DNA of 64,000 nt from an uncultured Prevotella sp. (GTDB lineage Bacteria; Bacteroidota; Bacteroidia; Bacteroidales; Bacteroidaceae), in the NCBI RefSeq assembly GCF_946407605.1, contig NZ_CAMJOS010000014.1:23916-87915 (forward strand), in the 5' to 3' direction. The number at the start of each line of letters is the position of its first letter. Within the stretch, counting starts at the first letter, position 1. A program made the translations under genes and the position numbers. The notes beneath the pieces were generated by a model that saw only the letters and a program-made list of their open reading frames with translations, was not told where the DNA came from and searched no databases. Shown piece by piece: positions 1 to 10,018 of this stretch.

Positions 1-717
1 TGCTGGGGGTTGTATCACATGATAGGCGACCGCCAGAGGTATCCCACGGTACAGGATGCTATGAACCGCTGGCGCGACTATATGGTGTCGATGGGCTTTG
101 GTTATCAGCTGGGGGTTGACTTACCTGGAGAGAAGCGTGGACTGATACCTAATGCGCAGTTCTACGATAACGCCTACAAAGGCTCGTGGAATGGTTTGAC
201 TATCATCTCCATCTCCATTGGTCAGGGTGAGGTGAATGCCACCCCGTTGCAGATTGCCAACCTTGGTGCCACTATTGCCAATCGAGGCTGGTTTATCACG
301 CCTCATGTGGTGAAGCAGATTGAAGACGAAGAGCTCGATACGCTCTATACAAACCGTCGTTATACGATGGCTAGTGCCGAAGCCTATGACTATGTGGTGC
401 AGGGTATGCGCTCTGCCGCTATTGGTGGCACGTGTCACGAACTGGCAAAATACGACTTCATGGCTTGTGGCAAGACGGGAACGGCTCAGAACCGCGGACA
501 TGACCACTCTGTGTTTATGGGTTTTGCGCCGATGGACGAACCCAAGATTGCTGTAGCAGTCTATGTTGAGAATGGTGGATGGGGTGCTACCTATGGCGTT
601 CCCATTGGCGGTTTGATAATGGAAAAGTATATTAACGGAGAATTGTCGAATGCCTCAGAGTCAAGGGCTACCGACATTCAGAATAAACGCATCAACTATG
701 GTTCAGCATCCAGATAA
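1..717 (+). CDS. mrdA: Penicillin-binding protein 2 (mrdA), C-terminal part
   Basis: This is the transpeptidase end of a class B penicillin-binding protein that cross-links peptidoglycan during cell elongation. The frame is open from base 1, so the gene starts outside the window. The KTGTAQN motif (the third conserved box of the transpeptidase fold) is visible, as is the GQGEVNATPLQIAN stretch typical of PBP2. The catalytic SxxK lies upstream and cannot be seen. The next gene, rodA, starts 20 bp before this stop; mrdA-rodA overlap of this kind is usual and their products act together in the elongasome. Confidence 0.93.
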   Translation, partial: CWGLYHMIGDRQRYPTVQDAMNRWRDYMVSMGFGYQLGVDLPGEKRGLIPNAQFYDNAYKGSWNGLTIISISIGQGEVNATPLQIANLGATIANRGWFITPHVVKQIEDEELDTLYTNRRYTMASAEAYDYVVQGMRSAAIGGTCHELAKYDFMACGKTGTAQNRGHDHSVFMGFAPMDEPKIAVAVYVENGGWGATYGVPIGGLIMEKYINGELSNASESRATDIQNKRINYGSASR

Positions 718-2167
718 GCAACCAAGCATTTTTCGTGCCATCGACTGGTGGACCATTCTAATATATATGGCTCTGCTCACCTTTGGCTGGCTCAGCGTTT
801 GTGGCGCCAGCTATACTTATGGCGAGACAGATCTGTTCTCGCTGTCGGCACGTTCTGGCATGCAGATTGTGTGGATAGGCACGTCGTTGTTTCTGGGATT
901 GGTACTGCTTTTACTTGATGACCGGCTCTATGATACTTTCTCCTATATTATCTTTGCCGTTTTAGTGCTGCTTCTGTTTGCCACCATCTTTAATCCCCAT
1001 ACTATCAAAGGCTCCCGTTCGTGGTTGGTGTTAGGTCCTTTGCGCCTCCAGCCGGCTGAGTTTGCTAAGTTTGCTACAGCGTTGGCACTGGCAAAGTTTA
1101 TGGGAACCTATGGGTATGATATCCATCGTGTGAAAGATTTCTTGCTGACACTGGCCATCATCTTTGTACCCATGCTGTGCATTGTGTTACAGCGCGAGAC
1201 GGGTTCTGCCTTGGTGTATCTGGCATTCTTCCTTATGCTCTATCGTGAGGGTATGACGGGTAGCGTATTGTTCTCAGGAGCGGCCTTAGTACTGTTCTTT
1301 GTTGTTGGTATACGTTATGCCGAGCCAACATTGCTAGACACCACCACCTCTGTGGGACCGTTTGTGGTGATGCTTCTTATTCAGGTATTCACATCGGTGA
1401 TGATCGGGTTGTACTGTAGGCGCTGGCTTGAGGCCAATCGCTGGTTGGCCATCTCTCTGACTGTTACGCTGATATGTCTGTTGTTTGCAGTCTTCGTTAT
1501 TCCCTTCGACCTGTTCTGGGTGCAGCTAGCCCTATGTGTGCTGATGGTGGTCTATCTGTTGTGGCGGTTCATGATAACGCGTTACCGTGGTTACCTTTGG
1601 GTGGCGGCTTTTGCTGCTGGCTCCGTTGTTTTCTTCAATTCTGCCGACTATGCTCTCAATCATGTGCTAGAGAAGCACCAGCGCACTCGTATCAACGTGT
1701 TGTTAGGATTAGAGGAAGACCTAAAGGGTGCTGGCTATAATGTGCATCAGAGTGAGATAGCCATTGGTTCTGGCGGACTGGCAGGCAAGGGTTTCCTGAA
1801 TGGTACCCAGACTAAGCTGAAGTATGTGCCTGAGCAGGATACAGACTTTATTTTCTGTACAGTAGGTGAGGAAGAGGGTTTCTTGGGGGCTGCTGGTGTG
1901 CTAGTCTTGTTTCTGGCTTTGATATTACGACTTATCCATTTGTCAGAGCGACAACCAACCGCCTTCGGACGAATCTACGGCTATTGTGTGCTGTCGGTAT
2001 TCCTTTTCCATGTATTTATAAATGTGGGCATGGTATTGGGACTTGCACCTGTTATAGGCATCCCATTACCGTTCTTCTCCTATGGCGGTTCGTCACTCTG
2101 GGGATTTACCTTATTGCTGTTTATCTTCTTGCGCATTGATGCAGGACGCTATAAGGTGCATAATTAG
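698..2167 (+). CDS. rodA: RodA, elongasome peptidoglycan glycosyltransferase (SEDS family)
   Basis: This 489-residue polytopic membrane protein polymerises lipid II glycan together with PBP2. Hydrophobic segments run throughout. SEDS signatures are visible: GSRSWLVLGPLRLQPAEFAK near residue 105-125, ERQTGSAL-like RETGSALVY, and the C-terminal PLPFFSYGGSSL. An in-frame ATG at 650 lies deep in mrdA; the ATG at 698 (MVQHPDKQ) gives the usual short cytoplasmic N-terminus and a 20-bp overlap with mrdA, so I chose it. The stop codon overlaps the stop of the convergent gldH. Confidence 0.93.
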   Translation: MVQHPDKQPSIFRAIDWWTILIYMALLTFGWLSVCGASYTYGETDLFSLSARSGMQIVWIGTSLFLGLVLLLLDDRLYDTFSYIIFAVLVLLLFATIFNPHTIKGSRSWLVLGPLRLQPAEFAKFATALALAKFMGTYGYDIHRVKDFLLTLAIIFVPMLCIVLQRETGSALVYLAFFLMLYREGMTGSVLFSGAALVLFFVVGIRYAEPTLLDTTTSVGPFVVMLLIQVFTSVMIGLYCRRWLEANRWLAISLTVTLICLLFAVFVIPFDLFWVQLALCVLMVVYLLWRFMITRYRGYLWVAAFAAGSVVFFNSADYALNHVLEKHQRTRINVLLGLEEDLKGAGYNVHQSEIAIGSGGLAGKGFLNGTQTKLKYVPEQDTDFIFCTVGEEEGFLGAAGVLVLFLALILRLIHLSERQPTAFGRIYGYCVLSVFLFHVFINVGMVLGLAPVIGIPLPFFSYGGSSLWGFTLLLFIFLRIDAGRYKVHN

Positions 2168-2655
2168 TGATCTTGTTTTTCCAGTGTGATGCCGATGTTG
2201 GTGATGCCAGGTAGCATCTCACGTCGCATGTTATGGCGTATGCTCACTTTCAGTGTGTCAGAATAGCTTAGCAAGATATCACTCAGAGGGATGGTATAGT
2301 CTAACATGCTTAGACCAATGCCGTTGAGATTGCCCTCTTGGTCTGCCAACTTGATGTTCAGTGTGTCCACTGTCATTGTGCCTGCAGGTAATAGTTGTTG
2401 CTCCATGATGAGTGATACCTCCTGATAGGGGTAGGTCGATGTCAGTCGTAAGCCTAATTGCGTGCTGAAATTTCCACTATCGCGAAGTGTGGTGATATGA
2501 TAATACAAGGTGTCGCCACGTTCCCATCCGTTGATGTCGACGGGCTCGTAGTGACTATAGATGGTATTGCGGCTGCAACTGAAAAATGCCAGTGCAGCCG
2601 CCATAGTCCATAGTATGTTATTCCTTATCCTGAGTCTTCTCACTATCAGTCTCAT
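2164..2655 (-). CDS. gldH: GldH family gliding-motility-type lipoprotein
   Basis: Small lipoprotein (163 residues from the ATG at 2655) with an Arg-rich n-region, the hydrophobic stretch ILWTMAAALAFFS and a Cys lipidation site in FSCSRN. The body (YEPVDINGW.RGDTLYYHI, LPLSD-like segments) matches the GldH family. GldH is linked to gliding in flavobacteria but is also present in non-motile Bacteroidales, usually beside the RicT/PSP1 gene as here. The start at 2655 overlaps the end of ricT by 38 bp; a shorter start at 2604 would leave almost no signal peptide, and the longer frame to 2721 lies inside ricT. Last gene of the metF-holB-ricT-gldH operon. Confidence 0.85.
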   Translation of the reverse strand: MRLIVRRLRIRNNILWTMAAALAFFSCSRNTIYSHYEPVDINGWERGDTLYYHITTLRDSGNFSTQLGLRLTSTYPYQEVSLIMEQQLLPAGTMTVDTLNIKLADQEGNLNGIGLSMLDYTIPLSDILLSYSDTLKVSIRHNMRREMLPGITNIGITLEKQDH

Positions 2656-3775
2656 TCTGAGGTCTCTGCGGCTTCTTTTTCTTCTTTTTCTTCTTGGCTT
2701 TGTCGAAGCGGTGGATATCATCGCCAGCCAGAAGGTCCACAGGGGCGTTCTCCTGTTTTTTCTGCTTTTCTTCGTCGGGCTGTAGGTCAGCAGGCTTCTC
2801 GCCGCGCTTGTTCATCTCAATTATCTCTTTGGCACGCTCGGCGGTGATAACCTCCAGATTAGCGGCTATGCGCTTGTCAGTAGAGTAGGTGACCAGTCCG
2901 GCCAGAATGTCGGCCTTGAAGTAGTAGTAGTCGGCATCGAGGGTCTGAAGTACAATCTCGCGGTTGGGTAGCTTCTTGCTGTGCTCCATATAGTCGTCCA
3001 CCTCGTAGTTTAGACAACATTTCAGCTTGGCACACATACCAGCCAGTTTCTGCGGGTTCAGCGAGATATCCTGATAGCGGGCAGCACCCGTAGACACGCT
3101 GACGAAGTTCTTCATCCAGGTGGCGCAGCACAACTCGCGGCCGCAAGGGCCTGTACCACCGATGCGTCCTGCTTCCTGACGTGCACCAATCTGTTTCATC
3201 TCGATACGCACATGGAAAGCGGCAGCCAGATCTTTAATCAACTGGCGGAAGTCCACACGCTCATCGGCGATATAATAGAAGATAGCCTTCTGACCATCGC
3301 CCTGATACTCCACGTCGCCGATTTTCATCTGCAGACCGAGGTTCTTGGCAATCTCGCGACTCTGAATCATCGTTTCGTGCTCACGAGCCTTGGCCTCTTT
3401 GTATTTGTCCATATCCACCTGACGGGCCAAACGATAGATACGCTTGATGTCCTCAGCGCTCTTCAGGTTGGCTTTCTTGATTTGCAGGTTCACCAGCCGA
3501 CCGGTCAGCGTTACCACGCCGATGTCGTGACCAGGACTGGCCTCTACAGCCACAACATCGCCCTTTTTTAGCGGCAGGTTATTCACGTTGTGATAGTAGC
3601 CCTTGCGGGTGTGCTTGAACTGTACCTCTACCAAGTCTGTCGACTCGGCATTGCCAGGTACGTCGGCCAGCCAGTCGTAGGTATTCAGCTGGCGATCCTG
3701 GCGACCTACGGCAGCGCGGCATAGTCCGCGGTCGCAGCCTGTTCGTATCTCGTAGGTTCTTTGTTTCTCTTCCAT
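2618..3775 (-). CDS. ricT: RicT / PSP1-domain protein
   Basis: A 385-residue PSP1 (RicT/YaaT-type) protein. The PSP1 core occupies about residues 35-260. Clustered cysteines in CGRELCCATW and CAKLKCCLNYE are those expected for the Fe-S-binding RicT family, which in Bacillus acts with RicA and RicF in mRNA processing. The role in Bacteroidetes is not established. The C-terminal 60 residues are low complexity with a run of nine lysines, probably disordered. The gene lies 36 bp after holB, an arrangement (holB-PSP1) common in many bacteria. The start at MEEKQRTYE is the first ATG after the holB stop. Confidence 0.9.
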   Translation of the reverse strand: MEEKQRTYEIRTGCDRGLCRAAVGRQDRQLNTYDWLADVPGNAESTDLVEVQFKHTRKGYYHNVNNLPLKKGDVVAVEASPGHDIGVVTLTGRLVNLQIKKANLKSAEDIKRIYRLARQVDMDKYKEAKAREHETMIQSREIAKNLGLQMKIGDVEYQGDGQKAIFYYIADERVDFRQLIKDLAAAFHVRIEMKQIGARQEAGRIGGTGPCGRELCCATWMKNFVSVSTGAARYQDISLNPQKLAGMCAKLKCCLNYEVDDYMEHSKKLPNREIVLQTLDADYYYFKADILAGLVTYSTDKRIAANLEVITAERAKEIIEMNKRGEKPADLQPDEEKQKKQENAPVDLLAGDDIHRFDKAKKKKKKKKPQRPQNETDSEKTQDKE

Positions 3776-3811
3776 ATTATAATATTATATGAGTCTTATA
3801 GGACTAATGGG

Positions 3812-4912
3812 TTATTTTTGAATGAGTAGCACAATGATTTGCAGTGCAAAGTCAAAGAATACTATCTTTGAATTGGCGTTCTGGCCAATGTCACGCAGGG
3901 CGCGGTTTGTCAGATCATACAGCTGCAGTATGTTGGCCTCGTTAATGAAACGGGCAAAGTTTTTGGCAAAGTCCTCTTCCTCACGGGTCATATACACCAG
4001 GTCGGGTTGCTGGAAGTTGTACATAAAGTTCTCGCGAAGTATGTGCAGAAAAAACTGCAGGAAGCGTTTCTGCTTCTCTCGACCAAAGTTCGACATCGTC
4101 TCACTCCATTTGCGTAGGTCGCGTACCTTGCGTTGGTAGGCCAAACGCATCAGCATGATAAAGAGGTCAAGAAACTGTTCGTTCTCTGTGCCGGCCTGTA
4201 AGGCTTCCATGGCTTTGAGCCACGAACCATTGGCCAGTCGGCTGATGCGCACTGCATCATCTTCGCCCAGTCCTCTGTGTTCTATGAGTGCTTGGCGGAT
4301 TTCGTCTGCCGGCAACTTTTTAACGTCTATGCGCTGTACACGACTGCGGATGGTCTCCAAGAGGTTGCCGGGCTCTTCACACACCATGAGGAACACCGTT
4401 TGTGAGGGTGGTTCTTCAATGAGCTTCAGTAACTTGTTGGCGCACTCGATGTTCATGCGTTCGGGCAGCCAGATGATACTAATCTTATAGCCACCCTGAC
4501 TCGATTTCAGCGACAGCTTCCTCACCAGTTCGTCGCTCTCACCTGCAGTGATGATGGCCTGCTGATTCTCGGCACCGATGGCGTTGAGCCATTGGTCTAG
4601 GGTGAAGTAGGGCCCCTCCATGATCAGTTCGTGCCACTCGCGGGCAAAGTCATCGCTTACGGGCTTGTGGTCGGTACTCATCGACGGTAGCTTGATGGTG
4701 GGGTAGGTAAAATGCAAGTCGGGATGCTCCAGTTTCTTCACCATGCTGTTGTCTTCGCCTAAAAGGTATGAGGCAAAGGCCACCGCCAATGCCATCTTGC
4801 CACTTCCAGTGGGACCGCATAGCATGATTGCATGAGGCAAATGACCTTCCTTGACCATCTGTTTCAGGCGTTCTTGCACCTCTTTCTGTCCTATCACCTC
4901 ACTAAACGTCAT
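3812..4912 (-). CDS. holB: DNA polymerase III subunit delta' (clamp loader)
   Basis: AAA+ clamp-loader subunit of 366 residues that helps load the sliding clamp on DNA. It begins MTFSEVIGQKEV, has a P-loop GPTGSGKM near residue 33-40, the IEEPP motif near 165 and an SRVQ sensor-like segment, as in delta' proteins. It overlaps the metF stop as ATGA (bases 4909-4912), so the two are probably translationally coupled. The body is typical for Bacteroidetes delta', which is longer at the C-terminus than E. coli HolB. Confidence 0.92.
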   Translation of the reverse strand: MTFSEVIGQKEVQERLKQMVKEGHLPHAIMLCGPTGSGKMALAVAFASYLLGEDNSMVKKLEHPDLHFTYPTIKLPSMSTDHKPVSDDFAREWHELIMEGPYFTLDQWLNAIGAENQQAIITAGESDELVRKLSLKSSQGGYKISIIWLPERMNIECANKLLKLIEEPPSQTVFLMVCEEPGNLLETIRSRVQRIDVKKLPADEIRQALIEHRGLGEDDAVRISRLANGSWLKAMEALQAGTENEQFLDLFIMLMRLAYQRKVRDLRKWSETMSNFGREKQKRFLQFFLHILRENFMYNFQQPDLVYMTREEEDFAKNFARFINEANILQLYDLTNRALRDIGQNANSKIVFFDFALQIIVLLIQK

Positions 4913-5853
4913 AATAGCTTTTTAGCGACTTCAGCTACAGAATCTACTGCAGAGACAGTATAGAAATGTATGTTATTCACACCGTGCTGATACAGCTCCT
5001 TGCACTGCTCGGTGGTCCACTCAATGCCCAGTTGTCGTGCATCATCATCCGTCTTACACTTCACAATTTCCTTGGCCAGTGGCTCTGGAATATCGCAGTG
5101 GAACGTCTTGGGCACCACAGTGAGCTGTGTTAGTTTCGCCAGTGGCTTAATTCCTGGTATGATGGGGATGGTAATGCCCATTGCACGAGCCTTGTCCACA
5201 AACTCGAAATACTTTTGGTTGTCGAAGAACAGTTGTGTCACAGCATATTGTGCTCCCAGTTCCTGCTTCTGCTTCAGGTATTCCATGTCGCGCTCCAAAT
5301 TGGGGGCCTCTTCGTGTTTCTCGGGATAACAGGCTACACCATAATCGAAAGCGTGACCAGGGTTCTTGATAGGAGTGCCGTCGGCAAAGAATCCCTCGTT
5401 GAATCGTTTCACCTGCTGCATCAGCTCTGTGGTATGGGCATGCCCGCCGGGTGTTGGCACAAAACGGCTGTCCTCCTTTGCCTTGTCGCCTCTTAACAGC
5501 AATAAGTCGCTGATACCTAGAAATTGCAAATCCAACAACTCGTATTCAATATCCTCGATGGTTGCACCGCTGCAGATGACATGCGGCTGCACGGGTATAC
5601 TGTATTTTTGTTGGATGGCAGCAGCAATGGCTACTGTACCCGGACGGCGACGTATGCGCTGACGCTCATACTGTCCGTTGGGCAGTTCTCTATACACAAA
5701 CTCCGAGTGGTGGGTTGTAATGTTGATATAGGCGGGGTTGTATTCCTTTAGTTTGTCTATGTCGGCAAATAACTTCTCTGTGCCCGTCCCCTTCAGTGGG
5801 GGCAGCACCTCAAATGAGAACCGCCTGGTGTCGTCTAATTTCAAGATACTCAT
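4909..5853 (-). CDS. metF: 5,10-methylenetetrahydrofolate reductase
   Basis: Flavoenzyme that reduces methylene-THF to methyl-THF for methionine synthesis; 314 residues from the ATG at 5853 (MSILKLDD). The family signature FSFEVLPP is at residue 13-20, followed by the TIM-barrel motifs ITTHHSEF and QLFFDN. An in-frame ATG at 5877 exists but lies upstream of the likely transcription start, since the -7 box sits at 5864-5871; the short start is therefore favoured and the leader is only a few bases. First gene of the operon with holB, ricT and gldH. Confidence 0.93.
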   Translation of the reverse strand: MSILKLDDTRRFSFEVLPPLKGTGTEKLFADIDKLKEYNPAYINITTHHSEFVYRELPNGQYERQRIRRRPGTVAIAAAIQQKYSIPVQPHVICSGATIEDIEYELLDLQFLGISDLLLLRGDKAKEDSRFVPTPGGHAHTTELMQQVKRFNEGFFADGTPIKNPGHAFDYGVACYPEKHEEAPNLERDMEYLKQKQELGAQYAVTQLFFDNQKYFEFVDKARAMGITIPIIPGIKPLAKLTQLTVVPKTFHCDIPEPLAKEIVKCKTDDDARQLGIEWTTEQCKELYQHGVNNIHFYTVSAVDSVAEVAKKLL

Positions 5854-5863
5854 AATTCGCCCA

Positions 5864-5895
5864 CAAAGGTAGTGCAAATCGAGCGAAAAACCAAA
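5864..5895 (-). promoter_or_regulatory. Bacteroidetes-type promoter of metF operon
   Basis: On the minus strand TTTG (5895-5892) is followed after 20 nt by TACCTTTG (5871-5864), matching the Bacteroidetes sigma-ABfr pattern TTTG-N19-21-TAnnTTTG. The expected start site is only a few bases before the metF ATG at 5853. Confidence 0.72.
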
Positions 5896-6029
5896 TTTAT
5901 TTAAGATATTTTGCGAAGCGAAGCTATTGTGAAGCTGTCTCCGTGCTCTAAAGCGCTTGTTTTTACGTATAGAGACAAAAAGAAAACTTAATGAAACTTA
6001 ATAAAAAGTGCATCGTATTTTATTTTTTG

Positions 6030-6037
6030 TATCTTTG
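6030..6037 (+). promoter_or_regulatory. -7 box of the HTCS gene promoter
   Basis: TATCTTTG lies 33 bp before the ATG of the hybrid regulator. No clear TTTG is seen at the -33 position. The 217-bp gap between the divergent metF and HTCS genes holds only these two promoters. Confidence 0.5.
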
Positions 6038-6070
6038 CGCCGTAATTTATTAGTTTTTGCCATAACAACG

Positions 6071-9000
6071 ATGAAACGCACGATATTATTACTGCTCACC
6101 GCATTGTCACTGACACTGACAGCGCGGGCACAAATAGGACAGTTCATTTCCTCCGACCGCTTTTCAAGCAGTCTGGTGTCTGATATCTGTCAGGATCGAC
6201 AAGGTTCGCTGTGGATAGCCACAGACTACGGTCTGAATAGATATGACGGTTACCGTTTTTCATACTATTTGCATAAGAACAACGACCCCAACTCAATGAG
6301 GGTGAACGGTGTTGTCTCACTGCTGTGCGACAATGAAGGACGTGTATGGGTAGGCACGAACCATGGCTTGGACCGTTACGACGATGCCACAGATTCCTTT
6401 GTACACTATGGTTTTCCACCAGAATATGGTGATATGGGTGCTCGTGTGGCGAGCATCATTGAGCGTAAGGACGGCACCATACTGATTGGTACTGCAGGCT
6501 ATGGTTTGTACACCATTAATAGTGAGGGGTACCTCCAGCCTTCGGGCTTTTTCGCTCCAGAGATGTTCTATAACAGTCTGATGGAAGATTCGAGGGGTAG
6601 ATTGTGGAAGATTGGCTTTGACGAGAATATTGTGATGCACGATGGCAAGAAAATGCATACGTTCCTGTCATCGGTGGGTAATCCACAGGCCATTGTTGAG
6701 CATGGCGACGAACTGTTGGTGGTATGTCTGCACGGATTGATGTCATATCATAACGGACAGATGACGGTTGCTGATATAGATTTGAATGAGGCGTCGAGGA
6801 AAGATGCTGTGTTTACCAGTGCATCTGTTTCAGCTGATGGTACATTATATATAGGTACGCGAGGACAGGGTATTTACATGCTGCGGGTTGGCTCACGTCG
6901 GCTGGAGCATATGGATATTGATGCTGCTGGAGTAGACGCCAATACCACTAAGGTGAACTGCATTATGACCGACCGTACGGGTAATCTCTGGCTGGGATGC
7001 CAGCGCAAGGGATTGCTGATGGTGCCGTTGAAACCCGTAGGCTTTAGTAACTGGAGCTTCCAATCTCAGGGCATCAACCTTGGTTCTGCTATTTCATCGG
7101 TGTGCGAGGGTGATGACGGTATTGTGTGGTGTACGGTACAGGGTGTGGGTATCTATGGTTTTAACCGCAAGGGCCATGTGATGGCACAGCCTACCGCTCC
7201 CGATGCTGTGGAATTTATGTTCCGAGACAAGCAGAAACGTTATTGGGTAGGCACCGACAATGCATTCTATGCCTACGACCCCGCAACAGGACGCTATCAG
7301 CAGAAAGTGACGTTTGAGTGTGACCGTTTTAACGATATGACTAGTGACGATGAGGGTCGCCTTTATCTCTCTACGTTCTCAAGGGGATTCTGTATCTTCG
7401 ACCCAGCTACGGGCAGTCTGCGTAACCATAATTTCTCGGAGCGTGATTCTATCCGCGGTTATCTGTGCAATAACTGGATCATGGCAATGGAGTCGGACAA
7501 GCAGGGCTTGATATGGATGGCCACCTCATCGGGTATATCGTGTTACGATCCTCATACCGACAATTTCCGTTCTCAGGGCTGGAACTCACAGCTCGATGGC
7601 ATTGTATGTTTCGATGTAACCGAGTTACATCTTGGCTCTCTGGCTGACGGTAGACCCCTGGAAGGTTGCATCGCCGTGGGCACTGAGGTGGGACTCTTCC
7701 TTTATGACCGCCAGACGCAACGTGTAGAGCGCTTCCCAGGCAGTGAACAATTGGACAACAAGAATGTATGCTATATTGTGCAGTCGGACAATGGCGATAT
7801 CTGGTGTTCTACGTCGCAAGGTATCTGGCAGTATCAACAGTCAAATCATACCTTTATAGGGCATATTAGCGGCAACGGACTGGCGCAGAAGGAGTTCCTG
7901 TACGGTATAGGCATGCATACCGCCGACGATTTGGTACTCTTCGGACATAACGATGGTTTTACAGCTTTCCTACCACGGAGAATCGGTGAGGACCATACCA
8001 CCCCCGACTCTCTGCATCTGACAGCTCTTCTTGTGAGTGGACAGGCAGTGAATACACGTACCGAACTGAACAACGTAAAGATAACAGAAAAACCTGTCTG
8101 TGAGTCTGATCATTTCACGCTGAGTTATTTGGATCATACCATCACGCTGTGCTTTTCACAGATGAACTTCTACAACCCATCTAACGTATTCCTGGAGTAT
8201 AGGGTGAACGATGGCGATTGGATCCGAAATGCGGCTGGCGTCAACGACTTTACGCTGAGTCATCTCCAGCCAGGTACCTACCGTATTGAGGTGAGGGCAC
8301 AGCAGGGTAACGATTATACGCCTGTGAAGACGGTGACTGTCACTGTGAAGGCACCGTGGTATCGCACCACACTGGCTTACTGCATTTATCTGGCAGTAAT
8401 TATTGCTATAGTGATTTTTGTGTTGCTGAACTACCGACGCAGAGCCTATGAGCACCTGAATGAGGAAAAGATGAAATTCTTGATTAACGCCACTCACGAT
8501 ATTCGCTCTCCGCTGACGCTCATCATGAGTCCGCTGGCCAACCTGAAGCGCCATATAGGTACTGACCATCCCGAGGCACAGCGTGATATTGATATTATTG
8601 ATCACAATGCCAAGCGTATCTTGAACTTGGTGAACCAAATTCTCGACGTGCGTAAGATTGACAAGCAGCAAATGCAGCTGCACTGTCAGCAGACCGACCT
8701 TGTGGATTTTACTCAGGGTGTATGTAAGATGTTTGAGTATAGCGCCAAAGAACGTGGTATCACTTTCGAATTCCATCACGACGCTGACACACTTGATATT
8801 TGGATTGACCGCAACCAATTCGATAAGGTCATCACTAACCTGCTCTCGAACGCCTTTAAATATAACTTCGATGGTGGTGCTGTGGAGGTGAAACTCACCC
8901 ATGACGAGGCTTTCGCCACATTACAGGTCATCGATAATGGTGTGGGGTTGGATGCCGACAACCTAAAGCATATCTTTGAACGTTTCTATCAGGGTGGTAA

Positions 9001-10018
9001 TTCTCGCAGACTGCATGTGGCAGGTACTGGTATCGGTCTGAACCTCTGTAAAATGATTGTCGATATGCATCACGGCACTATCGAAGCTTACAACCGCAAG
9101 GACCAGCAGGGCTCAGTATTCGAGGTCAAGTTACCATTGGGCAACGCACACCTACAACAAAACGAGATAGAAGAGACAGAGGCTCCCACCACGCCTACCG
9201 TAAAGGTGGCATCGGTGTCGAAGCGTCGCGTACTTATCGTCGATGATGATGTTGAGATTGGCCGTTATATTTCCAGCGAATTGGGACGCTATTATAAGTT
9301 CGGTATTTGTAACAACGGTAAGGACGGATTGAAAGAGCTGCTGCTGCATGCACAGGACGACAGCGAATACGACGTTGTGGTGAGCGATGTGATGATGCCT
9401 GAGATGGACGGCTTCACAATGCTTAGAATGATTAAGACCAACACGAACGTAGCCCATGTGCCTGTGGTGATGCTGACCTCGAAAACTGATGTGGCCAACC
9501 GCTTGGAAGGTTTGGAACGTGGTGCTGATGCATTCTTGGCCAAACCTTTCGACATGGAAGAGCTTCATATGGTGATTGAGAACCTGATTCAGGGTCGCCA
9601 GCGACTGAAAGGCAAGTATAGTGGTGCACAGAAACAGGTAGACAAAGTGATACAGCCTGAAGTGAAGGGCAACGATGAGTTGTTGATGGAACGTATCATG
9701 AAAGCTGTGAATAAGAATATCTCGAACAGCGACTTCAATGTGGATATGCTGACACAGGAGGTTGGTATTAGCCGAGCTCAGCTGCATCGTAAGATGAAAG
9801 AAATGACTGGCATCTCAACCAGCGAGTTTATCAGGAATATCCGTTTGGAACAGGCTGCCCGACTGCTGAAAGAACAGAAGATTAATGTCACACAAGTGGC
9901 TTACACTGTGGGCTTCTCTAACCTGGCACACTTCTCTACTATCTTTAGGAAATACTTTGGTGTAGCTCCGTCGGAATATGGTGAGAAAAGCGGTGGTGAC
10001 AAACGAGAAACACAATGA
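6071..10018 (+). CDS. Hybrid two-component system sensor/regulator (HTCS)
   Basis: A 1,315-residue one-protein signalling system that senses oligosaccharides in the periplasm and activates the glycan locus downstream. Order of parts: signal peptide (MKRTILLLLTALSLTL..ARA), two seven-bladed-propeller repeats (many WIATDYGLNRYD-like blades) to about 690, a Y_Y_Y domain near 690-765, one membrane helix near 765-790, a HisKA domain with the phospho-accepting His in NATHDIRSPLTL (about 805), an HATPase_c domain (NLLSNAFKYN about 920), a receiver domain with acceptor Asp in VVVSDVMMPEMDG (about 1105), and an AraC-type helix-turn-helix at 1215-1310. The start at 6071 follows the promoter and opens a clean signal peptide; the upstream frame to 6008 does not. 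All key residues are intact. Confidence 0.95.
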   Translation: MKRTILLLLTALSLTLTARAQIGQFISSDRFSSSLVSDICQDRQGSLWIATDYGLNRYDGYRFSYYLHKNNDPNSMRVNGVVSLLCDNEGRVWVGTNHGLDRYDDATDSFVHYGFPPEYGDMGARVASIIERKDGTILIGTAGYGLYTINSEGYLQPSGFFAPEMFYNSLMEDSRGRLWKIGFDENIVMHDGKKMHTFLSSVGNPQAIVEHGDELLVVCLHGLMSYHNGQMTVADIDLNEASRKDAVFTSASVSADGTLYIGTRGQGIYMLRVGSRRLEHMDIDAAGVDANTTKVNCIMTDRTGNLWLGCQRKGLLMVPLKPVGFSNWSFQSQGINLGSAISSVCEGDDGIVWCTVQGVGIYGFNRKGHVMAQPTAPDAVEFMFRDKQKRYWVGTDNAFYAYDPATGRYQQKVTFECDRFNDMTSDDEGRLYLSTFSRGFCIFDPATGSLRNHNFSERDSIRGYLCNNWIMAMESDKQGLIWMATSSGISCYDPHTDNFRSQGWNSQLDGIVCFDVTELHLGSLADGRPLEGCIAVGTEVGLFLYDRQTQRVERFPGSEQLDNKNVCYIVQSDNGDIWCSTSQGIWQYQQSNHTFIGHISGNGLAQKEFLYGIGMHTADDLVLFGHNDGFTAFLPRRIGEDHTTPDSLHLTALLVSGQAVNTRTELNNVKITEKPVCESDHFTLSYLDHTITLCFSQMNFYNPSNVFLEYRVNDGDWIRNAAGVNDFTLSHLQPGTYRIEVRAQQGNDYTPVKTVTVTVKAPWYRTTLAYCIYLAVIIAIVIFVLLNYRRRAYEHLNEEKMKFLINATHDIRSPLTLIMSPLANLKRHIGTDHPEAQRDIDIIDHNAKRILNLVNQILDVRKIDKQQMQLHCQQTDLVDFTQGVCKMFEYSAKERGITFEFHHDADTLDIWIDRNQFDKVITNLLSNAFKYNFDGGAVEVKLTHDEAFATLQVIDNGVGLDADNLKHIFERFYQGGNSRRLHVAGTGIGLNLCKMIVDMHHGTIEAYNRKDQQGSVFEVKLPLGNAHLQQNEIEETEAPTTPTVKVASVSKRRVLIVDDDVEIGRYISSELGRYYKFGICNNGKDGLKELLLHAQDDSEYDVVVSDVMMPEMDGFTMLRMIKTNTNVAHVPVVMLTSKTDVANRLEGLERGADAFLAKPFDMEELHMVIENLIQGRQRLKGKYSGAQKQVDKVIQPEVKGNDELLMERIMKAVNKNISNSDFNVDMLTQEVGISRAQLHRKMKEMTGISTSEFIRNIRLEQAARLLKEQKINVTQVAYTVGFSNLAHFSTIFRKYFGVAPSEYGEKSGGDKRETQ

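Noticed and set aside
2618..2785. Small plus-strand gene in the ricT-gldH overlap
   Set aside because: Leu/Phe-rich antisense of the poly-lysine tail of RicT; not coding.
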